NCBI GenBank assembly: GCA_036897485.1
Contig: JAYMTF010000155.1
Coordinates: 1-48,893 of the forward strand
Length of the DNA stretch: 48,893 bases
Source of the DNA: Pelargonium nanum
Lineage: Eukaryota > Streptophyta > Magnoliopsida > Geraniales > Geraniaceae
Direction of reading: 5' to 3'
Shown: one piece after another, positions 34,130-45,411 of the stretch
How the letters are laid out: each line of letters begins with the position of its first letter
How positions within the stretch are numbered: position 1 is the first letter of the stretch
Made by a program: the position numbers and the translations under genes
The notes under the pieces: generated by a model
What the model saw: only the letters and a program-made list of their open reading frames with translations
Told to the model about the DNA's origin: nothing
The model's database searches: none

Positions 34130-35427
34130 TTGCATAGTTCTTGTGGTGATCAGCCAAAGAGTAAAAAGTTAGATCCTTGCAACTCTATATTTGTTTGCAA
34201 TGGCACGCCTAAACTATAAGTTCTGTTAAGCGGAACGAGCAGCAACCTCTAAATCGAAGTTACAAATAAAGTTATATATCTGATAGACGCTTATCATGTG
34301 GTATTACAGCAATACTATTTTTTTTATCACAGTAAAAGCAATATAAAACAAGATTAACTATATACTAGAGAAGTTGTTGAGCCACTTTGAGTCACTTCAA
34401 GGAAGGGTCACTTAAAAAGTATATTCCAATAAGTTTGATTACTATCAGTTGCAATGAAGTACAAAGGTGAAAGGGTAACAGTTAAAATGCTCAATTACCA
34501 TAAATTATTAGACAACCTTGTCACAAGTCATCAACTACTCACAACAAAAAACTTTGGTTCCTTAGAATTTGGAAGATAAGAAGTGAAGGGAGAAAAAAGA
34601 ATGAGAAAATCGAAGTAGTGAAATACTATCTTAGATGTCTTAGTCTATGTCACAAGTACATCTTATTGTCCAAGTTAGGGTACTAAACTACTAACAACTA
34701 ATCAAACATGTTATAAAAGGCATAGGTATAATCCTTAAAAGGTAAACTAGAAGGCAAGACTAGGACCCTTTTGGATCTCAATATGGGACAAAATATTCAG
34801 ACTCCCCCATCTGAAACATGCCCAATTCGAGCAGGAGCGGTTGACCAATATGCTACAGTTTAGGCCACTTCGAGCAGTAGCAGTTGACCAATATGCTACA
34901 GCCTACAGTTAAGGCCATTGTCTCAAATTCCATTATGGAGGGCTACGCTAGACACAAAGCTAGTATAGCTTGCTTTCTTAGATTTAATGCTCAAGCAATC
35001 AATATGTAATGACAAATGTGTCACCCTCTTCCAAAACTCAATTTAAACTCCTCTCACCATTTCCAATATGCAAGCTAATTGTGTCTTTTAATATTCTGTT
35101 TTGCTATCAGTTGCTACACAAGTAATATCACTGGTTGATTCTACTAATGTAAGGAAAGGTTCTTTGGGACATTCTGGTTCGAATTAGACCGCATTCTAAA
35201 TTATTATCATCTCCAAAAAGGCATACAATGACATATTATTACATTTCATACAGTGAATTTTTCTAACTTTTCACAAGAACTTCAAATCTGCCAAGTTGTT
35301 TAAACTAAATTGCAAAATCCAATAAATAGCTGTAGCAAACATTTCTTCTATGAGAACTGTAATAATTATATGAAAATTATGATGTATAATTGAAAAGGGC
35401 TAAGTTCACACAATTTAAAACAACCCC
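34130..35427. other. Intergenic DNA with LTR-like debris
   Basis: No gene. Around 34790-34920 the sequence gagcag-agc-gttgaccaatatgctacag occurs twice (about 34838 and 34879), and 'actcccccatctgaaacat' resembles sequence next to plant LTRs. Too eroded for a firm family call. Confidence 0.45.
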
Positions 35428-35634
35428 TGCAGAGAAACAAAAAACAGAATATAATATTTCTTGTATTGCATCATTAGGCGAGAACCCTCCAACATATAGG
35501 GTATGCAAGAGTTGACAAACATAAAATAACTAGTACATAAAAAGAAAATGAGCTTAGACTAAGGATAATGAGCTAAATTAGGAAATTCTTATTTAAGGAT
35601 TCTCATAAATTACGGGATCTTTTATATCTCAATA
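35428..35634 (-). mobile_element. LTR relic, about 207 bp (Copia-like), downstream of the CCR4-like gene
   Basis: Read on the minus strand it starts TATTGAGATATAAAAG after a purine-rich stretch (gagaggag), and ends gtttctctgca. It aligns along its whole length with 37976-38188, in the same orientation. No coding remnant was recognised beside it, so it is probably a solo LTR or broken fragment. Moderate divergence between the two copies suggests they are not a recent pair. Confidence 0.55.
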
Positions 35635-35799
35635 CTCCTCTCAAACTTAAGGGGTCACTAACTGACACTAGAGTAGTGACACCTTGAATTTGAAAGAACC
35701 CCTAAAAATAGACAAAAAATGAAAAGAAAAAAAAAAGAGGCTGAAATGAAAAAAGGCGAGTTTGTAAGAGTTGTGACGCCGTCGCAAGGGGTGACCGAC

Positions 35800-36230
35800 A
35801 ACGAGCTCTCTAACCACTGCAGTGGGCAGATTATGATTTATGAAGCTTCTAACGAAAAACAATCGGTCTAAGTTAAACAAACCACAAAATGGTTACAATT
35901 AGGAAACATATAAAACGATTCGGCTGCCGGAATATATATATGAGTTGAGTTTGTGGGAACCGCTGCTGAAACATGCAATAGGCAGTGATGCCTAGCAACG
36001 GAAAATATTGTAGGAGCTCAAGGCTCTAATACCAAGCAAAGAATATGAAATGCTATTGTCATATTGATGTACAATGGAAACTCTTTATATGTGGTATTAC
36101 AAGAGATGACTCAAAAATAAATAGGAAATATCCCAGGTTAAGACTTAATCTATAGAGCTAATTGATGTATGCAAAATAAGGCATGCATCAAAAAAAAAAA
36201 AAAAAAAGACATGCATAAAAAAATACCATG
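35800..36230 (-). mobile_element. LTR end with primer-binding site (Copia-like relic)
   Basis: On the minus strand, TGGTATTAGAGCC (36034-36022) is close to the initiator-Met tRNA binding site of plant Copia/TRIM elements. It directly follows an LTR-like end (about 36190-36035: cctatttatttttgagtcat ... atattctttgc). The internal region beyond it could not be recognised. Broken fossil; boundaries approximate. Confidence 0.5.
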
Positions 36231-36440
36231 TATTATGGGATTCTAAATACCTCAACATATATTTAAAAAAATTGGATATCGCATTGATTGTGGAAAGAAT
36301 AGAATGACATCTTTAGCTAATAGTTTTCACTCTACATCGGTCACAACCTATGTTATGTGAAACAAATACCACCTCATTCTACTTGTAAACTGTAACATAC
36401 ATAGATTTACATTACAGGTATACAATTCTTTTCTAACTAT

Positions 36441-36456
36441 AACTTACCTGTAGGAA
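36441..36456 (-). promoter_or_regulatory. Strong consensus 5' splice site just after the CCR4-like stop
   Basis: On the minus strand, cctacag/gtaagttata begins about 47 nt after the stop codon, a near-perfect donor. It suggests a 3' UTR intron, or use of this exon in a longer transcript. It sits just inside the usual 50-55 nt limit at which a downstream intron triggers nonsense-mediated decay. Confidence 0.4.
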
Positions 36457-36499
36457 GGAATGATGCTTCATCTAAAAAGAATCTGCATATCCAACATCA

Positions 36500-37873
36500 T
36501 CAGCTCTCGTCTCTATCATCTGCAAATGCCAGTTCACATACAAGAGCTAGATGGTCACTTCCCCACTTCTTAGTAGGGAGCCCTCCGGTTTTTCTTAGAG
36601 CGTCCTTGGTTAAGGTTTCAAGTACTCTCACTGGTACAAGATCCTTTGAATGCCATATGTAATCAACGGTTCCCATAAACTTAGAATGGTATGATGTTGC
36701 CAATGGCTCTCCATTATTATCTCTCGTTCTCCAGCCTCCAGGAACCCCAGCATAAGCACTGCTGAGATTTAAATGGTGGTGAAGATGAGTAACTCCTTCA
36801 ACGCCTGCTGCAAGTCTGAGCTCTTCAGCGGTCCAACTATATACCAACGGCCTTGAGATGGACCTGCCAAATGTGCCCACAATATCATTCTGAGATCTGA
36901 AAGATCTGTATTTTGAGGGACCTTCAACTTGCCCTGATACTTTTCTGCGATCATGTGATTTAATGTCCAACTCAGATGAGGCCAGAAAACCATATATTGC
37001 ACTCTCTGGGACGGAATTAAAATCCCCAGCAATTATGACAGGGATATCACCCCATTCTTGAGATAGCTTGTGAGCTGTCTCAAGAAACAGTCGGACTTGG
37101 CCTAACTTAATGTCCCCACGTTTGGGATTGTAAAGCACATGTATATTTCCAATCAGAAAGCTTCGACTTTTGGTGGACGAAGATGTTGATGATTGGGTAC
37201 ACAGATTGGATTCTGATGGACTGCGGTTCATCTTTAAAATACAAAATTGAGCAACATTGTCACGAAGGCCAAAACTCTTGAACTCAATAGATTCTTGATG
37301 CAAAAGGCTAAATAAACTTTCTTTCCAAAATATAGCACATCCATCTACCGCTTCACCCGTGCGAGCCTTGTAAACACCTCTGAAGCCATCTTTTTTGAAT
37401 AAGTTATTGACGTCATTAAAACGATCTACCTCTTGAAAACACAGGATGCTTGCATTATAATGATTTATCTCTTCGTGTATAACTTTTTTGCGCAGGTCCC
37501 ACTTCAATGAATCGGGTGAAGTTTTAAGATATAAATCTTGATGATTTGATGCATTCTTAACACCCAATATATTATATGAAACAACCACCACTGTATCTTC
37601 GTCACTAGAAAATTCGCGAGATGAGTAGACCCACTTGCGGTTACCTGCTTGTTCTCTATTGCTATTGTGCTTCTGAATTGGCCAGAACCGGTTCGAAGTG
37701 AAGGTATTCTTGGGCGGGTCTTCTTTTCTTAGGGTTTCGGACACCATTCTTATTCTCTTTTCATGATAATGATGATGATGCGATTCTTCTGTTGTGGCAG
37801 CATGTCTGCGCTTGACCAAAGTGGTGGCATGTGATCTTTCCTCAAGTAAGTTTCCTCGGTTTCCTGATTCCAT
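36500..37873 (-). CDS. CCR4-5: CCR4-like deadenylase (EEP nuclease), 457 aa, intronless CDS
   Basis: A single open frame. An upstream in-frame extension lacks ATG, so the methionine at 37873 (MESGNRGNLLEERS) is chosen. The first 80 residues are basic, His-rich (SHHHHYHEKR) and probably disordered. The exonuclease-endonuclease-phosphatase fold follows with all expected catalytic motifs: VVVVSYNILG (95-104), CFQEVD with Glu148, NPKRGDIKLGQ (249-259), AGDFNS (Asp284, Asn286), GTVDYIWHS (Asp404) and WGSDH (His441). It most resembles Arabidopsis CCR4 homolog 5 (At1g73875) as I recall it. Such proteins shorten mRNA poly(A) tails or act as related nucleases. There is no leucine-rich repeat, so direct NOT1 binding is not expected. 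The Arabidopsis relative has introns as I recall, making this copy a possible retrogene. LTR relics lie on both sides. Confidence 0.88.
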   Translation of the reverse strand: MESGNRGNLLEERSHATTLVKRRHAATTEESHHHHYHEKRIRMVSETLRKEDPPKNTFTSNRFWPIQKHNSNREQAGNRKWVYSSREFSSDEDTVVVVSYNILGVKNASNHQDLYLKTSPDSLKWDLRKKVIHEEINHYNASILCFQEVDRFNDVNNLFKKDGFRGVYKARTGEAVDGCAIFWKESLFSLLHQESIEFKSFGLRDNVAQFCILKMNRSPSESNLCTQSSTSSSTKSRSFLIGNIHVLYNPKRGDIKLGQVRLFLETAHKLSQEWGDIPVIIAGDFNSVPESAIYGFLASSELDIKSHDRRKVSGQVEGPSKYRSFRSQNDIVGTFGRSISRPLVYSWTAEELRLAAGVEGVTHLHHHLNLSSAYAGVPGGWRTRDNNGEPLATSYHSKFMGTVDYIWHSKDLVPVRVLETLTKDALRKTGGLPTKKWGSDHLALVCELAFADDRDES

Positions 37874-37958
37874 GATATTGTTTGGGCGATTAGGTAGTGG
37901 ACTCAACTAATATACCAAGTGGTCTCAGGTTTTACATTTAAAGTAGGATACTTTAACA
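37873..37958 (-). mobile_element. Partial LTR relic abutting the CCR4-like start codon
   Basis: On the minus strand, after a polypurine tract (aagggggag, 37967-37959), the sequence starts TGTTAAAGTATCC and continues cacttggtatattagttgag, tccactacctaatcg, up to the ATG of the CCR4-like frame. It resembles the 108-bp LTR at 15788-15895 (cacttgatatactagctggg, tcctctacctag). It is broken where the coding sequence begins. The gene's 5' leader or its splice acceptor therefore lies in LTR-derived DNA. Confidence 0.55.
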
Positions 37959-37975
37959 CTCCCCCTTGCGGACCC

Positions 37976-38188
37976 TGCACGTAGAGAAACAAAAAGGAAG
38001 ATATAATATTTGTTGTATTTGATCATTAGGAGAAACCCATTTATAAAAGGTATACCAAGAGTTCGCAAACATAAATTAACATACACAAAAAGAAATAATC
38101 TTAAACCAGGGATTAATATAATGAGTTCAATCAGAAATTTCTAATTGGAAAAAAAAACATAAATGATGTGGTCTTTAATATCTCAACA
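37976..38188 (-). mobile_element. LTR relic, 213 bp (Copia-like), upstream of the CCR4-like gene
   Basis: On the minus strand it begins TGTTGAGATATTAAAG and ends tctctacgtgca. It aligns end to end with the relic at 35428-35634 in the same orientation (shared: gatataatatttgttgta/gaatataatatttcttgta, and gtttctct). No coding region of an element is visible. Probably a solo LTR. Confidence 0.55.
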
Positions 38189-39094
38189 ACACAAATTAAC
38201 TTATATCAAATATTACACAACACATCCAACAAGTTTATTTAACTCCTTTGCAGGTGAAAGGATATATGCATACATCATTGTCAAGTAAATATTCACCTCC
38301 CCTTTCTAGCTCTCCCATTACAAGGTTTAAATGGAAGTGTAAACGGTGGATTCTACTACAGAAATTTTTATATAAAGTCAAACGACATTTAGATCAAAAG
38401 AAGGGAGGTAGTTTAGAGCTCTTTTGACTAAGACATGCGCAACTTCAACTAGAGCACCCTCTTTTACGTGAAATTGTATTATATTATAGAGCATCCCGTA
38501 CTTTTTCAATGATGTATTCAATCAACCTCCTAATTGAATTTATTTGTACTTTACTCACAAAGGGCAGCCCATGCAGGAGGCTCCCACCAATGCGAGGTGT
38601 TGTTAACTCAAACTCGTGAACACAAAGTCACAATGCAACAACGTTATCATTGCACTAAACCTCACCCTCTTGAACTTGACATATTAAACCAACCAAAAAA
38701 ATCGGGATTGACTCTCAAAAAGATCAAGCAAAAATAAACCAATGACCCTACTATATAATATTATGCCCGCAAAACATATAAACATATAAAAAACCTAAGA
38801 CATTAAAGTATTGAGATGCAACCCTTTTACCAAATATGACTGATTCACAATAATCAGACCCAAATTATAGCAAAACTGGTTATTAAACAATAAGAGCAGT
38901 ATCTACCACCAAGGAATAAGGATTGAAATAATAAATACTGTATCAAGCATCAATTTCTCTTATCTCTTACTGGTCACTTCTGTCCAAAACCATCTGGAAC
39001 TAAAAATTACCAGCAGAACAAAAATCCAAAACCCTAACTCAATGTCACACCAAACTCTAAAAATTTATGCAATTTAAACGATCAATACAATCAC
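38189..39094. other. Probable 5' UTR intron of the CCR4-like gene
   Basis: AT-rich DNA without a coding signal. It lies between the likely non-coding first exon (39095-39175) and the CCR4-like CDS. The short frame at 38534-38737 has no recognisable content. Confidence 0.4.
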
Positions 39095-39208
39095 CTGAAA
39101 GCTTCCTCCAAGATTGAAGGGAACGCGTGTGTTGCAGAGTCAGTCGCCGAATCCACCGAGGAGAAGGGAGTTCAACGACGGAGAATGGAGATTAGCTCTG
39201 TATTTATA
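39095..39208 (-). promoter_or_regulatory. Likely TATA box and non-coding first exon of the CCR4-like gene
   Basis: On the minus strand a TATAAATA (39208-39201) is followed by a GC-richer, CT-rich leader (ctccgtcgttgaactccctt ... ggaggaagctttcag). The leader ends at a good donor gtgattg at 39094. This has the look of a promoter plus a non-coding exon, spliced to an acceptor near the CCR4-like ATG about 1.2 kb away. A tttatattag-like acceptor is available inside the LTR-derived piece. The link to the CCR4-like gene is inferred from strand and order. Confidence 0.5.
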
Positions 39209-39384
39209 GTACACTGCTGCACAGAAGAACCGAAACACAGCTTAGTGGGCCATTTATTACAAAGCCCGTTACATTAGTCCACTTCACTGGCCCACACCGA
39301 ACCCAATAAACAAGGTGGTTCGTATCTATAAATTACCTTCTCGAATGTCAATATAGAGATATTATTTAACTAATCAAATCATCC

Positions 39385-39765
39385 ATACAAATATAGGTTA
39401 TTGGAATAAGACCATGAAGCCCGATCCAATTCTCAATATCAGAAACACAAACTGAAGACCTAGCTAAGTTAGGGGCCACATTGTTGGCCAACCTTCTAGC
39501 GAGCTTTACTTCTACGTACGCTAAAAAACTGAGCCAAAATAACTACACTATCATCAATAACAAATTCAAGGCACTGAAAACCTCTCGTCCGGTCTTGATC
39601 ATAACACTAACCAACAAGCTTGCATCAGACTCGACTAAAGATTGTCCCACCCCCGCTCGATAACCCAGCTCAAAGCCACCTTGATTGTCAACGCCTCTGC
39701 CATAAGAGGATCTAACGAGCAATCACATCCAGCTCTACCCCCACCCCTCTTGATTGTAACACTGA
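39385..39765 (-). mobile_element. LINE-derived RNase H domain fragment
   Basis: Conceptual minus-strand pieces read AEALTIKVALSWVIERGWDN, then in a second frame VESDASLLVSVMIKTGRE, then LARRLANNVAPNLARSSV and SDIENWIG. These match the RNase H (RVT_3-type) domain found at the end of plant LINE-like polyproteins: AEA-ALSWL-ERG, VESD, A-N-A-LAR. It contains at least one frameshift and a stop and lacks the reverse transcriptase. It is a dead fragment. Confidence 0.6.
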
Positions 39766-40434
39766 AACAAGAAGGCCCACCCTCATTCTAAAAGCATATA
39801 ACACATAGTAGTTCCAAGTAAAACTCATAATAAAAAAACAACTTTCAACAATCGAACACCTTGATGAAAAGTTGGGCATAGATTCATTCATATTACATGA
39901 ATCAAAAATTTAAATTGGTTCAATTTGATCTAATCTGAACCGAGCCGATAATAAGAACCAAACCCATAGACGCCCGAAATTTGGCCTGACCAATTTTTGG
40001 GTCTGATGAATCAACATATGTTATGTCTAAAAGCAAACCGGTATGAGTTACAATCCAAATCTAAATCATCTCAAATCGGATTCAAGTTAACTTTATCAAT
40101 CCGGTTGAACTAAACCAAATCTCCAAATTGTCACCGATAGATTCGAATTACTTTTTATCTATCTCAATCTGTCCGAAATCCGAGTTGACACATCTCATTC
40201 CATTAATCCTGTGCCGGTAATTAGAAGGATAGATTAGTCATTTGACAAACGTGATCTTCTCCTCCCGCTTTTTATCAGATAATTCCATTGAGCCAACCGA
40301 GGAGTGTTTTGCACCCAAAATAACAACTCTCAGTACACAGACCTTGAAGAAGCTCCAATTCTACTTCTAAAGCTCTCTCATTTCCATGGCCGAACCATCG
40401 TAAAGCTTAAATCTTTCGCGATAATTAAAAATCA
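39766..40434. other. Upstream region of the At5g03900-like gene
   Basis: The stretch at 39890-40190 is rich in 'aaccgagcc/ggtttgg/tccgaaatccgag' words typical of plant transposon remnants. The last 150 bp before 40435 would hold the promoter and 5' leader; no clear TATA box was seen. Confidence 0.45.
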
Positions 40435-43400
40435 ATGGCCTCGATCTCCACCTGCTTCACTCTCTCACCCAAGCTTCGTCTCTCACCTCACTCAATTTTC
40501 TCTCCGAGTCCCTCGCTTTGCCCTAGATTCCCCAATTATTTTCCCGCTATCCAAACACCTCTTGTTTGCAGAACCTTATCCAGAAATGGCAACTCTAGGG
40601 TTTTGCGTCCGGTTGTCGGAGCTGCTGGCTTTGACGTGGCTGCCGGAGTCAGGCCAGGAGGTATCGTCGAGAGCGACAAGTTGCAATCTGATGTGCGAAA
40701 GCGCGCCATGGACGCAATTGACGCGGCTGGTGGAAGGGTCACCATTGGAGACGTTGCGAGCAGAGCTGGGCTGAAACTGAATGAAGCACAGAAAGCTCTG
40801 CAGGCTCTTGCTGCTGATACCGATGGTTTCTTGGAGGTACTTTTCTATCACTTCAATACATTGCTACATGCATGTGTGCAATTAGTTTATGAATGATCAT
40901 TCTGGACAGTGTGGATTTTGTTATTAAGTAAATTTGTATGTCCCAATTATTGTACAAAATGCTGTCTCAATTAATGAGATATGAAACATCAATTACATTA
41001 AATCGCAGTAGGTCATGTGTACATTATGTTATAGTCCGTGAGCTCCACGCCAGAAATTCATGTGATGGTGGTATCATATATGTCGAGTTGTTATTAGTTG
41101 AAACTTAGTATTAAACTACAAAATTATGAGATATATATCTGCCACGTCACTTTGTACAGAAAAGTTGTGCAAAATTTGGGTCATTTAGCATTTCCTTAAG
41201 TTTTTTACTTTGCTATAGTTACTAGAATTAGTAATTTTCGTGTTTAGGAAGGGAAAAGTATGTGTTTGTTAGTTTTATGGTATGCAAATTGCATTGTTGG
41301 TCTCTTTGAAGTTCTTGATTTTGTAAGTGCAATTGCTTTCAAGATGGTCTTAACAGGTTTCAGACGAAGGGGATGTTCTTTTTGTATTTCCTAAGGATTA
41401 CCGCTCAAAACTTGCTGCTAAGTCATTCAGGATAAAATTGGAACCGGTTCTTGAAAAGGGAAAGGTATCGATTGTTATCACATCATGTATTTTCACTATT
41501 TGTTTTGGCTGTTGGCTGATGCTTAACATCTTTTGACAGGCTGCTGCTGAGTATTTAGTGAGAGTTTCCTTTGGAACAGCACTGATTGCTTCTATTCTTA
41601 TTGTTTACACCGCCATTATTGCACTTGTTTCTTCAAGCAGAAGGTATCTGTTGTCACGGTTTTTAACAACCCTTGCCAAGTCTTTCTACTGTTGGATGTC
41701 CCTTTGCATTGATATACTTCATTTTATGAGATCCTCTTCTAAGGCAGGGAATGACTTGGCATATCTTTTTTGTTGACAGTGAGGACGATAACCGAGGAAG
41801 GCGCAGATCATATGATTCAGGACTTACTTTTTACATCAATCCGAGTGACCTGTTCTGGTAAAACCTTTTAAAGTGATACTTTCTTTTCACCACACTGCTT
41901 AAAAAAGGGCTAGGTTGTGGGTTGAGAGGTTCTACTTCTCAGTCTAACCTGATAATTTTCAGTTATTGTCTCTCATATTGACATCGTGTGCTAGCTATTG
42001 AGATACCTTATGGCTGTCAAAATAGATAATCATTACATATCTTACAAGCACTGTGGGTTAATGAAGTTCTTGATCATAATTGCTTTTGTTATTCCACTGT
42101 GCTTTATTTATAATTTCTGATGCAAGTTAAAGAAGCTTACCTTTTCTAGCACTGTCAACAGCAAATATAAAATGACAATTCAGCATCAGCTGGATAGGAT
42201 CTCTAGTTTTAATAATAATGCATGCAGTGCCGAGTTTCTCCATAATTAACTCATGCATTTGTCAAGCATGAATTTTTGAAAGAAAGTTTTGATAGTCTCA
42301 TCTTATTTTTATTTGTTTTTTCCTAAGGTACTGGGATCCATATTACTATAGGAGGCGTCGCGTACAAAGGGATAATGAAGGAATGAATTTCATTGAATCT
42401 GTATGTGAAAAAAGCAAATCATGTATCTCGTTTTGCTTGCTTCTTCCCACTCCTTATGCATTGCTATCTTGCAGGTTTTCTCTTTTGTGTTCGGGGATGG
42501 TGATCCAAATCAAGGAATTGAAGAAGAGAGGTGGAAGTTGGTAATATTTGAGCACTGAATTCAGTGGTCCGTGCTTTCAACATTTTAGTTTCGTTCATAG
42601 GATATAATTGTAGAATGTCTCACTTGGTTATGATAGTAAACCTTTTGCAAGGATCTTATGTTCCTTTTGGATCAGATGTGTATTCATATTCTTCCAGCCA
42701 AAGACCTATTTGCCAATTGCCCGTGTGATTGTCCAAATTATTTTTAGAAAACTTTATTTAGAGGTATTTAACATCTTTTTGCATTGGATTACTGTTAGAA
42801 GTGTAAAGCTTACTTTACTAGATTTTGCTGGAACTATATTCCTATGTAAAGATCTTTGATCCTTGTGCCGTTTAGATCCTGTATGAAACTGCTGCTTTTA
42901 AATGTCTTACCTTAATACTTGGGGATTTGTATAGTTCTTGGATTAGCTTCAAAAGTTGGACTGAGTTATATATGTCATGGACTGAGTTTAATTTCTCACT
43001 TCATGGTACTTGGTCATGATTTACCATGAATATTAGATTAACAGAATATTTAAATGTGAGCAAGGAGTTGTAGTCGTTTACATGTTTTATATGTCAGAAC
43101 GGGGATTAGTAGTAGTAAGTTGATTTGGAAAATTAGAGGTTATGATCTCTTGTTATTTCTGTTTCTCCTTGAAAGCCCCAATGGTGGCTGAGTGATTATA
43201 AGGTTCATTAACACTATATTCCCTGTAGTTAGACCCTACAAACCAGTTTGTGAATTGGAGCTCGTAACTTAGTTTGAATGATTCATATGCAGTTAACTAG
43301 TAGAATTGCAGGGAAACTAATATTGAATTGTCCTGCAGATTGGAAACTACATAACTTCTAATGGAGGTGTTGTTACAGCTGAAGAGCTCGCTCCTTACCT

Positions 43401-45411
43401 TGATCTAGAAACTACAGATGGGGTATGTCTAGCTTTAATGTAACTAAGTTTTTCGTGGAACCTAATATGTTGTTTATTCTTGAGATAAAATCCTTATATT
43501 GGTAATCATATTCTAGTTTGATGGATTATCATCCCTTCTCATTTAGAAGTATAATGTAAAAATTAGTTTTGATGTTATTAGATGAGCCTGTTAATCAGTT
43601 TAGTATGACTTATTGAAACTTGTAAATCATTAAATTTTCCCAGTTGGTACTTCGTTTCATTCTTATTTTCTTGTAATGCCTTGTGACCTTGCTTTCTTGG
43701 TTCCAGAATGACGAGTCATATATCTTGCCTGTTCTACTACGTTTTGAGGGTCAACCAGAAATAGATGAAGAGGTACGTTAATCTATTTAGAGATGGTTTT
43801 CTCTCCCAAAGATTCCTCCAAACTGTAAATCATTGATAATTTATGAAACTTTGAAATTACTAATGGTAAGATCAGATGTTTATGATATCATAATAATATG
43901 CTCAAATTATTTGTATTGTAGGGAAATATCTTGTATCGGTTTCCATCTCTACAGCGTACAGCTTCTTCTAAGGGGAGTGGAAGGAAGGAATATGTGGGGA
44001 GAAGATGGGCTGATTGGGTTGGAGAGGTTGGAAGGTTTTTCAAGGAGCAAAGATGGCAGTTCAGGTTATTCATTTATGTATACTATATATAATTTCAAAG
44101 ACTTTTGTTTAGGAGAAATTGTACTGTTACGTGTCTCATGATAATAATAATTGTTTGCTTTGCAGTAAAACTAGCGCTTCAGAAAGAGCTATGGTCATTG
44201 GATTGGGTGCCCTCAATCTAACTGGGGTTATTATTCTAGGAGCCATGTTAAAGTAGGATTCTCATATTTGATTGACTTTTTAGTTGGTTGCTTTACTTTA
44301 TTTCTAATGTTCTCACTTCTATTTTTATTGAAGGGATATGACTATTAGACCGAGTGGATTCATTTCGTTTGTTGCTGACATATTTCCCCTGCTTCAGGTG
44401 TGATATGTTGTTTGAGTCTTTGAACTAATCAATGAATTTATCTCCTGCCCTGTTTTCTTCTGAAACATGGATTAGAATATGTTTTTAAAATGGAAGATCA
44501 GAGAGTAGTAAGGGATGCATTGTACTGTTGCAGATTTATGCTGCTTCTTTCTTCGCAATTCCTTTAGTTCGGTGGTTCTTCGTCAATCGAAGGAATGCTG
44601 AGATAGAAAAGAGGAACAAGGCAAGAGAACAGTGTGCAAAAGCCCTTAGATCGCCTGATCTTTCACTGAAGCGGAAGGTATTTCCTTTTACAAGTGAATG
44701 TGAACAGTCACAAACTACACATTTATGCTTTTGCGCATTTCTGAATTCCAATAGCATTCCAACATCTTTCTGTTGGTAATTTTGCACTATCAGGTGTTTC
44801 TGACTATCTAATTAGTCTGCAGAATCTTCTCTCGCAGGATTTAATTCCTACGTCTTGGTGATCCATGATACTCCATCTGTCCCAAAATAAGTGTCCTATT
44901 TGTCTTGGATTTTTGTCCTAGAATGAGTGTCCTCTTCCTTTTTTAGGAAGTTAGCAATGCATGAATTAATACAATAAGTTAGTTGGTGTCACTTGAATAT
45001 GTTACAACACATGCTCGTGAGGATATAAGAGTAAATGTATAACAATAAATACTCATTTTTTCTCAAATACAAACCACGACAGGAATATCTTTCATGCCTG
45101 TTTTTGAATCTTTCTGCATATTTTTACATGATTCTATGATTGTTACTTCTAGGAAGGTAGACTATAATTTTTAAACTTAAGGGCTCTTTGCTTGTGCACT
45201 TGTGTCATCAATGTTTATTTCTCTGTCCCTTCATATACTTATGTCCTCCTCTGTACAATGTGCTCAGCTCCTTAGTGCTCGGGACATGGCCCAGAAAACA
45301 GTGATTGGACAGGATCGGATTGTCTATAGTACTGAAAAGGACTTAATTGAGCAAGACTACGATGCGCGAGAATGGGACAGGCGATTCGGCGAAATTGAGA
45401 AGTCAGACTGA
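40435..45411 (+). CDS. Chloroplast membrane protein, At5g03900 family, 13 exons, 520 aa
   Basis: Exons: 40435-40836, 41357-41464, 41540-41643, 41780-41857, 42328-42400, 42475-42540, 43339-43422, 43707-43772, 43922-44064, 44166-44252, 44334-44397, 44534-44677, 45268-45411. All borders are GT...AG and all phases fit. Residues 1-60 form a Ser/Pro/Arg-rich plastid transit peptide. A helical domain (KRAMDAIDAAGGRVTIGDVA) follows, then a beta segment (EGDVLFVFPKDYRSKL) and transmembrane segments near 178-201, 383-403 and 412-441. Between them lies a soluble part with FYINPSDLFWYWDPYYYRRR, VFSFVFGDGDPN and a VTAEELAPYLD repeat-like unit. The acidic-basic tail ends EWDRRFGEIEKSD. Arabidopsis At5g03900 is labelled 'iron-sulfur cluster biosynthesis', but I see no HesB-type cysteine signature here, so that role is doubtful. 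Function unknown. Confidence 0.93.
40931..41195. mobile_element. Mutator-like MITE, second copy, in intron 1 of the At5g03900-like gene
   Basis: Reversed, the right end reads GGAAATGCTAAATGACCC, then gtacaaagtgacgtgg, matching the element at 6703-7018. The interior shares acatatatgataccaccatc and atttctggcg-ggagc. The other terminus is eroded. A 6-bp flank repeat (ttaagt) may be what remains of the target duplication. Non-coding and spliced out with the intron. Confidence 0.75.
44867..45085. mobile_element. Stowaway-like MITE, eroded, in the last intron of the At5g03900-like gene
   Basis: The left end tactccatctgtcccaaaat and internal gtcctagaatgagtgtcctc belong to the same family as 1687-1940 and 27388-27494. 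The right end (aaatactcattttttctcaaat) is recognisable but damaged. Boundaries approximate. Confidence 0.55.

Noticed and set aside
35428-38188. A retrotransposon that carries the CCR4-like gene between its own two LTRs
   Set aside because: The two relics flank the gene in one orientation, but no primer-binding site follows the upstream relic and they are clearly diverged from each other. Independent solo LTRs are simpler.
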